64,000 bases of DNA from Blattamonas nauphoetae. Lineage: Eukaryota > Preaxostyla > Oxymonadida. The position numbers were made by a program, and so were the translations under genes. A model generated the notes under the pieces. It searched no databases. It saw nothing but the letters and a program-made list of their open reading frames with translations, and had not been told where the DNA came from. Shown here piece by piece: positions 41,206 through 52,484 of the stretch (position 1 is its first letter; every line of letters starts with the position of its first letter). The stretch covers positions 124,001-188,000 of the forward strand of contig JARBJD010000041.1 of assembly GCA_033064195.1 (NCBI GenBank). The letters are read 5' to 3'.

Positions 41206-43528
41206 ATGGCGGCTCAAATGGCTCTCACCAGCTTAGATCCCACGCTGGCACCTGAAGAAATCTACAAAAACTCATATGGCCTGTATCTTGTATGAAATCA
41301 TCTCGATTTACTTAAACCCCATTTTATTCATTTATTGATTTATCTCCGTGTTTAGCCGCTTGTCCCGAAATCAGTAAATGAAAAATTGTTGAATATGGCC
41401 TTCCAACGATACGGTTCTATATTGGATGTCTCCATCATACGACCTCATGGTGCCTTCCACGATGGTATTCGCATTCCCTCAAATTATTCTTCAGGATACG
41501 CATTTCTTCATTTTGCTGAATATGAATCTGTGCTGATTGCGATTCAGGACCAAAATCAACCAGCATTTACACTTCCAGAGTTGAACCAAACGTTCGCCAT
41601 TTTCTCGTTTTTAAAGATATATTCAGCGTCTGTCTTGAGATCCATGTTGCACAAGTTAAAAACACCCTTGTAGTCTCCAATATTCCTTCCGTTGACCCGA
41701 ATATCCTAAAACCCACACTCGAATCACTCACTGGGGTATAATCTTTCATTTGTCTGATTTCATCTTTTTTCGGAAATATTATATTATCTTTTATCCTCTT
41801 TGGTGATGATAGATCCCAATCACATCACTCAGACTGACCACCAGTCCGCTACCTGGGACCCCGTTAGCCGCGATTGTGACGTTCAATACTCATCGAGACG
41901 CCTTCTTCTCGCGAAATATCCTTTCTGGTAAGGGTTTTCTCGGCCAGACCTTCACAGTATCGTTTGCTGACAGCCCAGCTCCCGATCCTCGCACACTCCC
42001 TCGTGGAATGACTCTATGGATTAAGGATCTTCCAATGAGCACAACCACGGAAACATTACAGCAACTTCTTGATAATGTCCTTCCACCAGATCAATACGGT
42101 TGCTGTGCAGGGTGTACGTTCCAAGAACAGGCGACATCAAAATCTGCGATGCTTCTCTTCTCGTGTGAGACTGCAACCCAAAATACCCTGAATATCCTTC
42201 AAGGATATCAGTGGCAAGGAGCTACATTGTCCACAGCACTCGGAACAGCTGAAGATCGTCTTTCAGTGTTTATCGGAGCCAGCCTACCTAAATGTGTGCA
42301 TTTCACACCACTTCTGACAATGCCCGTGAAGTCAATAACTGGACCATACTATATCGGGACCAAGGACGACTTACCTGCCACTCATGGCGGCTATACGTTA
42401 GCTGGATACTCGCCGTGGCGTCGAAGAGGATTAGATGAGCCAGACTGCCTTGCAGCCATTATTCCGAATCCCACACCCATTTCCATCTCCCATTTCCCAT
42501 CGGAAGCTCCTAATCTCTCTCCAACATCTTCCACGCAACCTCCAGCTGGACCCGCCCCTTCAGCCCCAACCCGAACAGGAAACGTCATTATTAACGTTCT
42601 CCCGCGTCGAGACATCCCTCCACTCTTTTCTGTTGCTCCGAACCCAAAAGCCTTTCCGGCTAAACCCAAACCACCCGAGAACCCTCCCGTCTTCCTCGAT
42701 CCGTACCCAAAACAGGCGCCACTCTTCTCCAACCTGCCAAAGACGAAGAGAGTGACGATTCCTGCGTCGGTTAAGCCAAGGCCGGTGATTCCTGGACAGG
42801 GTCCGTACGATAAGGACGCGATGAATGTGCGAACAGTCACGTTGGAAGAGGTGAAGCAGAGCACAGAACCGATCCTGACGGGGCCAGCATCGGACAAGGA
42901 CGAAGAGAGAAGAAGGAGAAGGGAGGAAAGAGAGAGGAGACGAAAAGAAAGAGAAGAGAGGAAGAGATCGGAAGACCCAGACAGAAAAAGAAAGCACAGA
43001 CACATCCACGTTCATTCGCATCGAGATGGGACTGTGGAGTATAAGACGAAGGAACACAGGCGATCGTCAAGACACAGAGACCATCGGAGCGAACGCTCTT
43101 CATCTCACAGACACAGCGGAGAAAGAAGAGAATCTCGAGATCGGAGAGAATCCAGAGATCGGAGGGATTCAAAGGAAAGAAGAGAGTCGCGAGAGAGAAG
43201 GCACAGAGAAAGGGAAGAGCGACGAGCCAGCCGACACCGCTCAGAGCGAAGAGAACGAGAACAGTCAGCCCATTCAGAGCATCGTGCCAAGCCCCCGATC
43301 GACAAACGGCCACGAACGGAAGACTTCGAAAAGCCTCCAGTTCCCAAAGATTCTCCGCCGCAAGCAGATGCTCAGGAACAGAAGGAACCGGAACAATCTT
43401 TCGACTTCTCATCAAATGCGTTTGAGGTTCAATTCCAGCAGGAGGGAACATTTGCACAAGAACCGTTCACGTTGGATGATCCATTTTTGACGTTGTCCCC
43501 CGGACCAGAGGATCAGGTCGGACAATGA
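41206..43528 (+). CDS. Multi-RRM protein with RS/RE-rich tail (splicing-factor-like)
   Basis: The ATG at 41206 starts MAAQMALTSLDPTLAPEEIY, and the stop TGA is at 43526-43528. Exons of the N-terminal part are separated by short introns; one junction near 41590-41650 is not resolved. Three RRM-like domains are visible. RRM1 has YGLYL-PLVPKSV and SGYAFLHFAEYES. RRM2 has NTLVVSNIPSVDPNILKP, with AAIVTFNTHRDA. RRM3 has MTLWIKDLPMSTTTETLQQL, with SAMLLFSCET. A proline-rich linker follows, then 150 residues of RRREERERRRKERE- and RRESRDRRESRDRR-type text, then a short Q/F-rich end. RRMs plus an RE/RS tail are typical of spliceosomal or mRNA-processing factors that act in nuclear speckles. The many short introns in this genome make such factors expected. 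Confidence 0.75.
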
Positions 43529-43690
43529 TAATGTTTTTACTGTATTCTCTATCACCTCACAATTCACAGTCGATCTACCGATTTTTGTTTGTTTTAACTG
43601 GGCATTTCTTCCAACGGTATCCGGTTTCTTCAAATCTGTCGAATGAACTGGAAAAGTTTAAGGGATTCGATCAGAAAAAAGCACCAATTA

Positions 43691-44167
43691 ATGGCGACTC
43701 CCATCCAGGTTGCTCAAAATTTCCTAGCCGCATACTACGGTGAGGTAGAAGGAACCAGAGCGAATGTCCAAAATTTCTACGTTTGATACATCATGAAATT
43801 CCATTTCTCTCACTCATGCACTTATCTCACTCGTCGTGTTTTTTGCAGAATGAAGGTTCGATGCTTTCATATCAAGGGGAAGAAACTATGGGAATAAACG
43901 CCGTCACCAAAATCCAGACTCAGCCACGAATGAAACATGGGAACACCCAAGTTGATTGCCAACCTGTTCCTGCCTCGGGAACATATATCATAACTGTTGT
44001 TGGCCAAATCCAGGTATTTGTGCATCTCTTGGTTCTATTTGTCTTTTTTTGTTTGTTAGACTGAAGGAGAGACACATCTACTTCAGTACATGGAAGTATT
44101 TCACATCTCGGTGACTCAAGCAGCTTTCCTAATTCTGAACCAGATCTTCAAACTGGTTATGATCTAG
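43691..44167 (+). CDS. NTF2: Nuclear transport factor 2
   Basis: Three exons give about 122 residues. Exon 1 starts MATPIQVAQNFLAAYYGEVE and ends NVQNFY. A GT-AG intron leads to NEGSMLSYQGEETMGINAV, with QPVPASGTYIITVVGQIQ. A second intron leads to TEGETHLLQYMEVFHIS and ILNQIFKLVMI, then TAG at 44165-44167. This is the entire NTF2 fold: helix with F-x-x-x-Y-Y, S-x-L-x-Y-x-G-E, G-T-Y-I-I-x-V-x-G and F-x-L-N-x-I-F-x-L. NTF2 carries Ran-GDP into the nucleus through FG-nucleoporins. It lies only 162 bp after the RRM/RS gene, on the same strand. Confidence 0.92.
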
Positions 44168-44388
44168 AGGAACAAAGGCATATTTTTGGTGAGGGTCGAG
44201 ATTCGAAGCGAAAGTCGACAAATTTTTCATTTCACAAATATCTCTCAACTTGATTTTTCTGGATGCATCTTTCCAATCTGTTAATGATGGACTGAGTTGA
44301 CATAATCATATGGGAGCTATTTTTCATGATAAACAGAGAACATTACTGGATGAGATGATAAGAAAACAGATGACAGAACGAATGATGT

Positions 44389-46134
44389 TTAGATTCTTGG
44401 CAAGTCTTTTCCTGATGCAATGAGTGCCTCAACATCTTCGACAGATTTTGGAACATTTGTAAGATCATAGAACCCATCCTTTGTGACAACGATGTCATCT
44501 TCAATTCTAACACCTCCAAAGTCGTAGAATGAACGGCAGACTTCGGCATTGAGATGATTTTTCTTGACTGGATCTGCGAGAGCGGTTTCGATTAAAAGTT
44601 CATTGAAATAACAGCCTGGCTCGACTGTGACGATCATTCCTTCTTTTAGCACACGACGAGTTCGGAGACGTGCAAATCCTGGTTTTTGAATGCGTTCGAC
44701 ACCACGGGGATATCCTCCGACATCATGTGTGTCCAGTCCAAGGTGATGACCAATTCCGTGTGAGAAAAACACGGAAACAAGATCCTTTTCAATTGCTTCG
44801 TCGACATCCTTCACATTCACAATGATACCCTCCTTGATCAAACCGTTTCCAATCACTCGCATGGCTTGCCAGTGTAGATCTTCATAGTTGACTTCTGGTT
44901 TCACCATTTTGATGGCTGATTCTTGGGCTTCGAGGACATAGTTGTAGATCCTCTTTTGTCGGTCAGTAAACTTTCCTAGTGGAGATATTCAGAGAAAAAG
45001 GGACAATACCGCTCAAGGGGAATGTTCGTGTGACGTCGGCGGAGTAGAGACGATAACTGGTTCCAGCGTCGAGTAAACACATGGTATCCCTAAAAGAGAC
45101 GGAAAGGGATATCGAAAAAGGAGAATGATACTCTTTGGAAGGTTGGTTATCTTCTGCATAGTGATGGAGGAAGGAGGCATTTTTGTCGAATGAAAAAATT
45201 GGGTAGAAGGCATAATGCTGATCACGAAAGGTGAAAAGGGAGAGTTAAGAGAATGTCAAAATGACATACGAAGCCACGAGTTCCGTGTTTGTAGGCAAAG
45301 TACTGCCAATAAGCTTGAAGATCAGTTTCTGTCATTCCAACCTTGGCTCGCTTGATAGTCTCAATGAAACACGTTGCATTCTCGGCGGACGCAACCTTCA
45401 TCAGTTCAATTTCAGCTGGTGTCTTGATGACGCGAGCTTCCTGAAACAGATGATGAGGGAAGTGGAGAGAACAAACCCCCATGAAGTAAGAGAGATCGGC
45501 ATTGGAGATGGGAACATCTTGTGGGATACCACATTCTTCACGAACCTGTTTTTCACATTGGAAGTCGAGAATGTGGATTGGATGATGTTTCTTGGCGAGG
45601 ATCGTTTGGATGATTGGCTTCAGCTCTGAGATATCGTGGAAGTTCGTGATGCCAAATTTCTTTTTCTCAGGAAGGTCTTCAACTTTCATCCAAGTCTTTG
45701 CATCCTCTGAAAGAGGCAGATGAGAATGTGTGAGATATCATACCAGGTGGGATTGTGAAGAAGACATGGTATACATTATCAACAATGTCCCACACAAAAT
45801 ATGCATCTTCATCTTCGCATCCTGTCAAATAGTAGAAGTTGCTCTCTTGGCGGAGAGGCGATTCGAAGTCGGTGCCAGGACGAGAGACTGGGGGAAAACT
45901 CCGAAAGATAGCAACTCCACCAAGATGCTTGATAAAGGTTAAGGCGTGCTCGCGATTTCCTTGAAAAACAGAGTAATTCATGAGATCAGGCCCAATTGAC
46001 ATATGTTCGTTCAAGACAGTTTGAGAAAAGCTTTTATGATGGAAAAATGATTCTGTACCTCTGTCAAAATCGTGAAGATCCAGATTCAAAGAAGCTTTCC
46101 CCTCAGTCTCATCACATGGAATCCTCAAAGTCAT
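44389..46134 (-). CDS. PEPD: Xaa-Pro dipeptidase (prolidase)
   Basis: The stop is at 44389 and the preferred start ATG at 46134-46132 (MTLRIPCDETEGKASLN); an in-frame ATG at 46251 would add 39 residues that look non-coding. Several short introns. The first, starting GTACAG, joins LDLHDFDR to GNREHALTFIKHLG. The N-terminal creatinase-like domain continues with SRPGTDFESPLRQESNFYYL. The peptidase M24 domain has ALL the usual metal ligands: LDAGTSYRLYSADVTRTF (two Asp), GIGHHLGLDTHDVGG (His), VEPGCYF (Glu) and FGGVRIEDDIVVT (Glu). Prolidases are Mn2+ enzymes that cleave X-Pro dipeptides at the end of protein and peptide breakdown. The domain order and length match eukaryotic PEPD. No targeting signal is seen, so it is presumably cytosolic. 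Confidence 0.92.
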
Positions 46135-46440
46135 TCGATGTAGTGGCACATTTATTGTAATGTTTTGTGATGACTTGCTTCCCGAAATCCTGAGAAGATC
46201 GTATAACAAAGAGTTTACTTGGATAATCTCCTGAGCCGATTCATACTGCATGAAGAGAGAAGAAAGTAACAGAAATCAAAGCTTCGACGGGAGAAACGAC
46301 ATCGTCTTCATTGTTTCCCAGATATTGGACACATTTTCTAAGAAATTTCCTCATTGAAATGGCATTCAAGTCCCTTTTATTCAAAAGTTTCTAGATCTGC
46401 CCGAACTTTTTATTCGTGACAAACTCCTCAAATTATTGAA

Positions 46441-47697
46441 ATGACTCACAACGTACTCATTGATCATGGAAAAGCTATTGATGTTGGTGAAGAAAGTTCT
46501 TCATCAGTAATTTCACGCTATCCAAGGTATCTTTCATACACTTGTCCAATAGTTTCATTGCTACACATTCTCTTCAAGTGGACCTTACACAACAATGCGA
46601 ACTCTCGACCAGATGAAAGTTGTGGACTTTGATTTCCATGTTCAGCGATTACGTTTTTATTCTTATATTCGTCTCTCATTCACTTGTCCGTCCAGATGAT
46701 TCACTACTCTCACTTAAAACGATTCATCCACACTTAGAATTTCCACCAGAATCAGATGAGCTATTTTCTACCAGTTCATTGAAGTGTGATTGTTTCTGCT
46801 TCCTCATAATCTATCTCCAGAGAGCTTCTCACCACAATTATCCGAGAAGGTCTCACAGAATTTTTCCGGCTGAATGGAAATTCCATTTCGTTCAGAAATG
46901 AGTTTAGTGAAGTGTCATCTGAAAGCCACAACTTTTTTGCCGAAGTTCGCATTTATGTCCTTCTCCTCGTGGAGACAGATGAAACAACTGGGCGCAGGGT
47001 GTGTTTTGTCTTCATTCACTTTGTCAGGTTCCTCATGCTGTTGTCTACCTCAACTCACTCTCGTCTCGCGTGCGATCTGCAGTTGGATCAGAAGTCTTGT
47101 GCGAAATCCGCGGATCTGTCGTCCGCCAGAATTCAGAAGCGAAAGACTCAGAGTGGATGAAGGCTCGGCAGGCAGTGGAGAAGTTTGCAGCACCGGAAAC
47201 AGAAGAACTTCTCCTTCGAGACGAAAACGGACATGTGTTTGAGGGCCACTCGTCCAACTTCTTCGTCATGCTCCGCGATGGATCACTTCAGACTGCTTCG
47301 CAGGGAATTTTGAGCGGCTCTGTGAGAAAGACGATTCTTTTGTTAGCTGAACAGAAGGGAGTTTGAGTCTTTTCTTCTTATTTTGGAAGATTCCCATCAA
47401 TTACGAATGCCCCGATCTCGCCCAAAGCAACAATTGGGCTTATGCGTTTATCTCGAGTCTGTCTTTGTCTACTTCATCTCTCCAGGCACATCACGCTTGA
47501 TTTTGCCAATCACCTCAATCACAATTTTCACCCATACTGATGACAAAGAGCCGGAAAGCATCTTAACATTTGGAGATCACAAGAAAGAGAACACTCCTCC
47601 AGCAAAGAACCTCACAGCTCTGATTCTGGCTCTTAAAGAGGAACTTAACTCCAAGGCAGTGATGATCCTCCCGGTTCCACAGCCACGGAAGCGATAA
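46441..47697 (+). CDS. Class IV PLP aminotransferase (branched-chain aminotransferase-like)
   Basis: The ATG at 46441 starts MTHNVLIDHGKAIDVGEE, and the stop TAA is at 47695-47697. Six or more GT-AG introns. Spliced blocks: GPYTTMRTLDQMKVVDFDFH with VQRL; ELLTTIIREGLTEFF; EVRIYVLLLVETDETTGR; VPHAVVYLNSLSSRVRSAV; RQNSEAKDSEWMKARQAVE (the PLP-binding Lys should be that of AKDSEW); EELLLRDENGHVFEGHSSN with FFVMLRDG; QGILSGSVRKTILLLAE; and AFISSTSRLILPITSI. This matches the fold-type IV group that includes BCAT, D-amino acid transaminase and aminodeoxychorismate lyase, closest by motif to the plant-type BCAT-like proteins. The exact substrate cannot be read from sequence. Confidence 0.82.
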
Positions 47698-47844
47698 CAC
47701 TCATTCTGTCAATATGTTCGTTTTTAAGTTTCTCAACTATATTTATTACTTCCCATTTACTCCAATCAAGTCTGTCTTTTGAAAATATTCATTGTGTTGT
47801 TGTCCACCCCAATACGGCCAAACTTTTTTTCGTGGCATGCTCCC

Positions 47845-49335
47845 ATGGCGATAAATGGAGATACTCAGAGTCTACCATCAGCTGAATCCAATAATGAACG
47901 TTCAGCTTCATCTCTCGCTGTGATGTCAATACTTTATCTCACTGCTGCAGGAATTATGCAACATTTTCTAAAAAGCACATTTCCATATCCTTCATTCATC
48001 AATGTGTCTCAATCATTGGTGATCATCATTGTGACAATCATTTTATCATGCTTTACAGGGTCATATCCTCCTCTGTCCATGGAAAAACTGAGAATAACCT
48101 CCCCAATAATCCTGACTTCAATCTTCATCTCACTGTCAACATTCTACTCCCTTTCGCGAGTTTCTGTATCTACTCTAACAGTACTTCATCTTATCGGGTT
48201 ATATGCTATTATATTCTCTGATCAACTCTTCTTTGGAAGACGATTTGGTCACAAGACAATCGGCGCATTCTCACTCATACTCCTGGGAAATGCCCTTTTC
48301 TATTACGTAGACTTCCACTTTTCTTTCCGAGGGCTTTTTTGGGGTCTCATCAACGTTTTAGCACAAACTTCGCAGACTGTGTACTTAAAATACCTCTCAG
48401 AGAAGCGAAAACTCCATAAAACGGAATTATCCTTCTATAATGCCGTACACACTCTTCCATCTTTGTTGGTTCTTCTTCTACTAACACATGAAACATCCAA
48501 ATCACTCCCAAAACTTCTAACACTAAACGCCATCCCTGTGTGCAAACCTTTCGTTATCATATCTTTTTAGTTTTATCTACTCCTTGCTCTTACACCATTT
48601 GTCTCCAATATCAGATTCGAATCACTTAAAAATCTGTCAATTACTGGATGGGAACTCCTCAATCTTGTCGGTCCTCTCCCATCTGCCATTCTGGGTCTCC
48701 TCGTTCCTCAAATTCTTATATCTCCAATTAACATCGGAGGACTGTTATTGATCATTCTTGGAATCTATCTATACCAACGTTATTCACAACGTGACGACAC
48801 ATTCCATTCAGCCCGTGGAATTCTCCGCCTTGATGAAAACGAGCAATCAGAAGGAGTTCTCGGAATGACTGACTTAGCTCCACAAAGTGACGATATGGAA
48901 AACACTCCGGATCTCCTCCAGCTCGACCCACCGAAAAGCAGTTTCGCGCCAGGAGCAGCAAGTGCCATGTGGATGGGAATGGAAAGAACAGCTCCAATCA
49001 ACGTGACAGTCCCGCAACACAAGGCACCGACACGTGGGACTCGCATGAACGCGATTATTTCGGAGATGTTGACGAATGCTGATGAAGGGATTGGGGGAAC
49101 TCAGAGAATTAAACCTGCGTCGCAACTGCCAACGTCCTCACCAGAGTCATCGCCTCCTGTGTCATCACTTCACGATGATGATCCACCATTCTTCTCTCTC
49201 CCTCCTTCGGCTGTCCAGAGTGAGCCAACGAAGACAGACGAATTTGGATCCGGAGAAGGTGGATTGACTGAAGCAGAACTTCTCGAGATTCTCGGCAGTG
49301 GAGATGGAGAAGAAGGGGTAGTATCCGCCTTTTGA
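47845..49335 (+). CDS. DMT-superfamily / nucleotide-sugar transporter-like membrane protein
   Basis: Exons 47845-48537 and 48571-49335 (intron 33 nt, GTGTGC to TTTTAG) give 496 residues. About ten hydrophobic spans are visible, including LAVMSILYLTAAGIMQHFL, FINVSQSLVIIIVTIILSCF, ILTSIFISLSTFYSLSRV, TLTVLHLIGLYAIIFSDQLF, TIGAFSLILLGNALFYYV, FYNAVHTLPSLLVLLLL, AILGLLVPQILISP and GLLLIILGIYLYQRY. The pattern and the motif LIGLYAIIFSDQLFFGRR, with a basic loop between spans, match the triose-phosphate/nucleotide-sugar transporter group (DMT). Such proteins exchange nucleotide sugars across Golgi or ER membranes. A 170-residue acidic, Ser/Pro-rich cytoplasmic tail follows and is unusual for the family. 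Substrate unknown. Confidence 0.75.
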
Positions 49336-49919
49336 GTGAATTCATCCGTCAACCCTCTTGCGTCTTGATTTGTGGAAAAATTTTTGAAAACTTGGGAGCG
49401 TACCCCAGCTCCTAAAAAGGAAGTATCTCGATTTTTTTGAGAACTTTGTGAATGAGGAGGACTCTGACTACATAAATCTGTGTTTTATTTCGTATAGATC
49501 ATACATCAAAAAAAGAGGTGAAAATTAGATCTAGGTTACAAAACTGAGTTCTATTAGAAACTTTCAACATATTGTTCCTTTTTATTCAGAATAAATCCAC
49601 TGATCGCTTAATATATTGACTAGAGAGTGAGAAAATGAACAGAGAAAAAAAGTGTGGTATTTCCTCTAGAGGCACCAAATCAAGTCATCAACCACCGAAT
49701 GATGCTCATTCACAACTAATTATCCACCAGACAAAAGTTTTTTATTAGTGGTACGGGGGCTTGCTGTCCCAAGTTTTCAAAAATTTTTCCACATTTCTTG
49801 TTTTGATTCTCACTTCATCTCAAAAAATGGGGATATGAAAAGGAATACGACGAACGATGCAAGGAAAAAGAAAAGGCCAAAAAATAGGTAGAGAATAAAG
49901 AGCGTAAACTAGGAAGATG
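49336..49919. other. Intergenic holding a MITE-like element
   Basis: About 580 bp between the transporter and the pseudokinase gene. It has no coding features and contains the perfect 27-bp inverted repeats described separately. Confidence 0.7.
49371..49793. mobile_element. MITE-like element, 423 bp with perfect 27-bp terminal inverted repeats
   Basis: The left end 49371-49397 starts TGTGGAAAAATTTTTGAAAA, and the right end 49767-49793 is its exact reverse complement. The interior is AT-rich and non-coding. There is no transposase. Size, termini and intergenic position fit a non-autonomous DNA transposon (MITE). I could not identify a clear target-site duplication in the flanks, so a large hairpin of other origin is possible. 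A long stem could also act as a terminator between the flanking genes. Confidence 0.65.
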
Positions 49920-52322
49920 TCACAGGATGACACAATTCTTCTTCGGAACGTACTGTTCACCCCACACAACCTCCACCATCTCTTCCGGCAACCCATGCCT
50001 CTCTTCCGTTGTACTCACGCCAGCTAAGAATCCTTCGCTTGGATCAATAACCCTCTTCCGCTTGACGAGTTTGATTGAGGGGTCAGCGAGTGTTGAGAAA
50101 GTGTTGTTTGTGAGCACACATTCTGCCCTTTCGTCTTGCAGACCAACAGCAAAGTAGGCTTGCTGAGTTGGGACGTTGCTGAAGAAGAGAGGCTGGAGTG
50201 TGTTGTTGATGAAGAAATGGAGTGTGTGTGTGGTTGTGTTGTGCTCCAGTGAGAAAGTGCAGTAGGGACGAAGAGGGGCATTTGAGGAGAGTCCGAATTG
50301 ATCATGCCAAACCTCTCCACTGAAACACAGTAGGAAACAAAATAATGAAAAGACAGATAAGATGAAAGAGAACACTAAACCACATGCAGGAAACAAAATA
50401 AAGAACAGAAAAATAAGATAAAAGAGAATGTTGAACGAAGGAAATATGAATTTGGATTGTTGGACAGACTCTCGAGCGTATGCCGCACTTCTCGTGTCCT
50501 CTCCCAACTCAGTTGAGGCTGTCATCTTCTCTCCAAACAGCATCCCACAATGTTCGGGAAGAATAGATCCAAGGCGGACACTGACTTTCCACACAGGTTC
50601 AGTACTGTCTCTTTTGATTCCAAACAAGAGGGAGGTCTCGGAGTCTTTCTTCAGTCGAATCTTCTTTCCTGTCATCATAACCTGTTTCACTGCATTTGAT
50701 GAATACATCAGACATTCCCATGGGCTCGGCTGATCTGCGTAAGTGGCACTGGCCAGCGTGGCTGTTTCTATGTTTGGGCCGGCGGGAACGATCACTCTTG
50801 ATCGAGCGCGTCCTCTTCCACCGCGTCCTCGCGTAGGTTGAGAAACGGTTGAAGGATTCGGTGATTGAGGGGGTTGGGATGAGGGTGGGTTGGTGGAGGA
50901 TGCTGTAGACATGGCTTTTCCTCGTCCACGACCACGTCCACGACCTCCGCGTGGTGTGGGAGATGGAAGAATGTTTCCGGAAGATGGGTCCGAGGAACTA
51001 TCACTTGGTTCATTTTGACGGTATTTGTCGGCTTTTGTTGGATTTGCGTTCGAATTCGAGGGGCGCGAAGATGGCATGACTGGTGTTGGTGTTGGAGCAG
51101 CAGTATTTGCTGTTAAGCCTCCACGTTTTGCCTTTGCTTTTGCTTTTGGACGTCTTCTTATGGGCTGAGTTGGATTGTGAGATGATTGATCATTAAGAGC
51201 GGAAATCGATGGAGCGAATGACGGGTCATCCCACGCTTCACTAAAAATGGACATTGTATCGTCATCTTTGACCGAAGGAACTGGGCAGAAAGGGGAAACG
51301 ATTGACAACATTCTTGCAGACACTCGCGCAACCCTTGGAGGAAGGAGAAGCTCAGAAATCGATGGGCGTTCTGTTGGATCCTGGTGAAGACAAGGACAGA
51401 GTAAAGGGGAAATGAAGCTAAAAATGAGGATGAATACCGAATTCACCATTGATCTGATCCATTTTCTGATTGGTGAAGAGAGAATTGTTGGCAGTTTCGA
51501 GGATGGTGTAGGAGTCTTTAACATGCACATCTCAATCAGCATCATTCCAACAGCATATACATCACATTCTCTTTGGACACTGGAAGCAATAGTTAGGGGA
51601 ACGTTACGTGAAGAAATGAAAAAAAAGAGACGGTTGATCACCAACTTGTTCAGGACTGTAGTATGGCCTAGATGCATATAATGAACAAATACATCACAAG
51701 AAGGATGGAACTTGGAGGAAAAGACCAGACCACGATGATACTCCATCAATAGCAACACGTGCAGGCTCACGAAGGATCGCTGTGAGATACAGCATTCCAA
51801 CTTCAACATAGTCTGTTCCGTGGATTGTAACACACTGTGGATTCAGAGTCCCATGATAAGGAATCTCTGTTTGAACTTGTGACGATGCCGTGAGGAGTCG
51901 TGCCCCCATGTCCCAGATATCCTGCGCAAAATGAGAAAAAAGTGAGAAACATCTTCCATAAAAGGAACACGTTCTTCTTTTGCAGCTTTTAAGAATGAAT
52001 ATAAGGTTGGTTTTCCCGGCCATGGATGGAGAACGTACAGAGAACTTTTGTCGAGGCAGAACGAGAGAGGTGACATGATAAAAGTGCTGTTGATTTCCAA
52101 AAAGGGTGTAAGGAGTGAGTTTATTTTGGATGTTGGTTTCAGGATAGAGAGTGGATGCTCATATATCTGAAAAGGCGTCCCATCGGTTTTCCGCTTGACA
52201 GCGTGGTTCTTTCCGATATAGTCAGATGAGATCACTGACAAAAAGTCATCTAGGGATAGAAACGATCACCCAATTAGAGAGATAAAAGACATACAATCCG
52301 AACGACGAAGAGTACCAGCCAT
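49920..52322 (-). CDS. Pseudokinase / SPRY-like protein with C-terminal CaaX box
   Basis: The ATG at 52322-52320 starts MAGTLRRSD, spliced to YDFLSVISSDYIGKNHAVK. Several short introns; stop at 49920. The kinase fold is visible: KNHAVKRKTDGTPF (Lys), HPLSILKP, FLKAAKEERVPF, then DIWDMGARLLTASSQ. The catalytic loop is YHGTLNPQCVTI, where the usual HRDLKxxN has become HGTLNPQ, and DFG is missing. Later text (ECDVYAVGMMLIEMC, DPTERPSISELL) is typical kinase C-lobe. It is therefore probably catalytically dead. A G/R-rich and P/S-rich linker (RGGRGRGRGRG) follows, then a beta-rich SPRY-like domain (FSLEHNTTTHTLHFFINN, YFAVGLQ). The protein ends NCVIL, a CaaX box of geranylgeranyl type, which suggests membrane attachment. 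Confidence 0.75.
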
Positions 52323-52484
52323 TCATGATCCGACCCAGAGAAATGTGTAATGAAGAATAAGACCCCTGAAATGCAAGCTGTGCAAGACCGCGAAATCAAA
52401 ACAAAGAATAAAGAATGAATATAGTCGTGTATTTGCCACCATATTCTCATTTGGAAGCGATCTATCGCAAAATGAAAACTGGTC

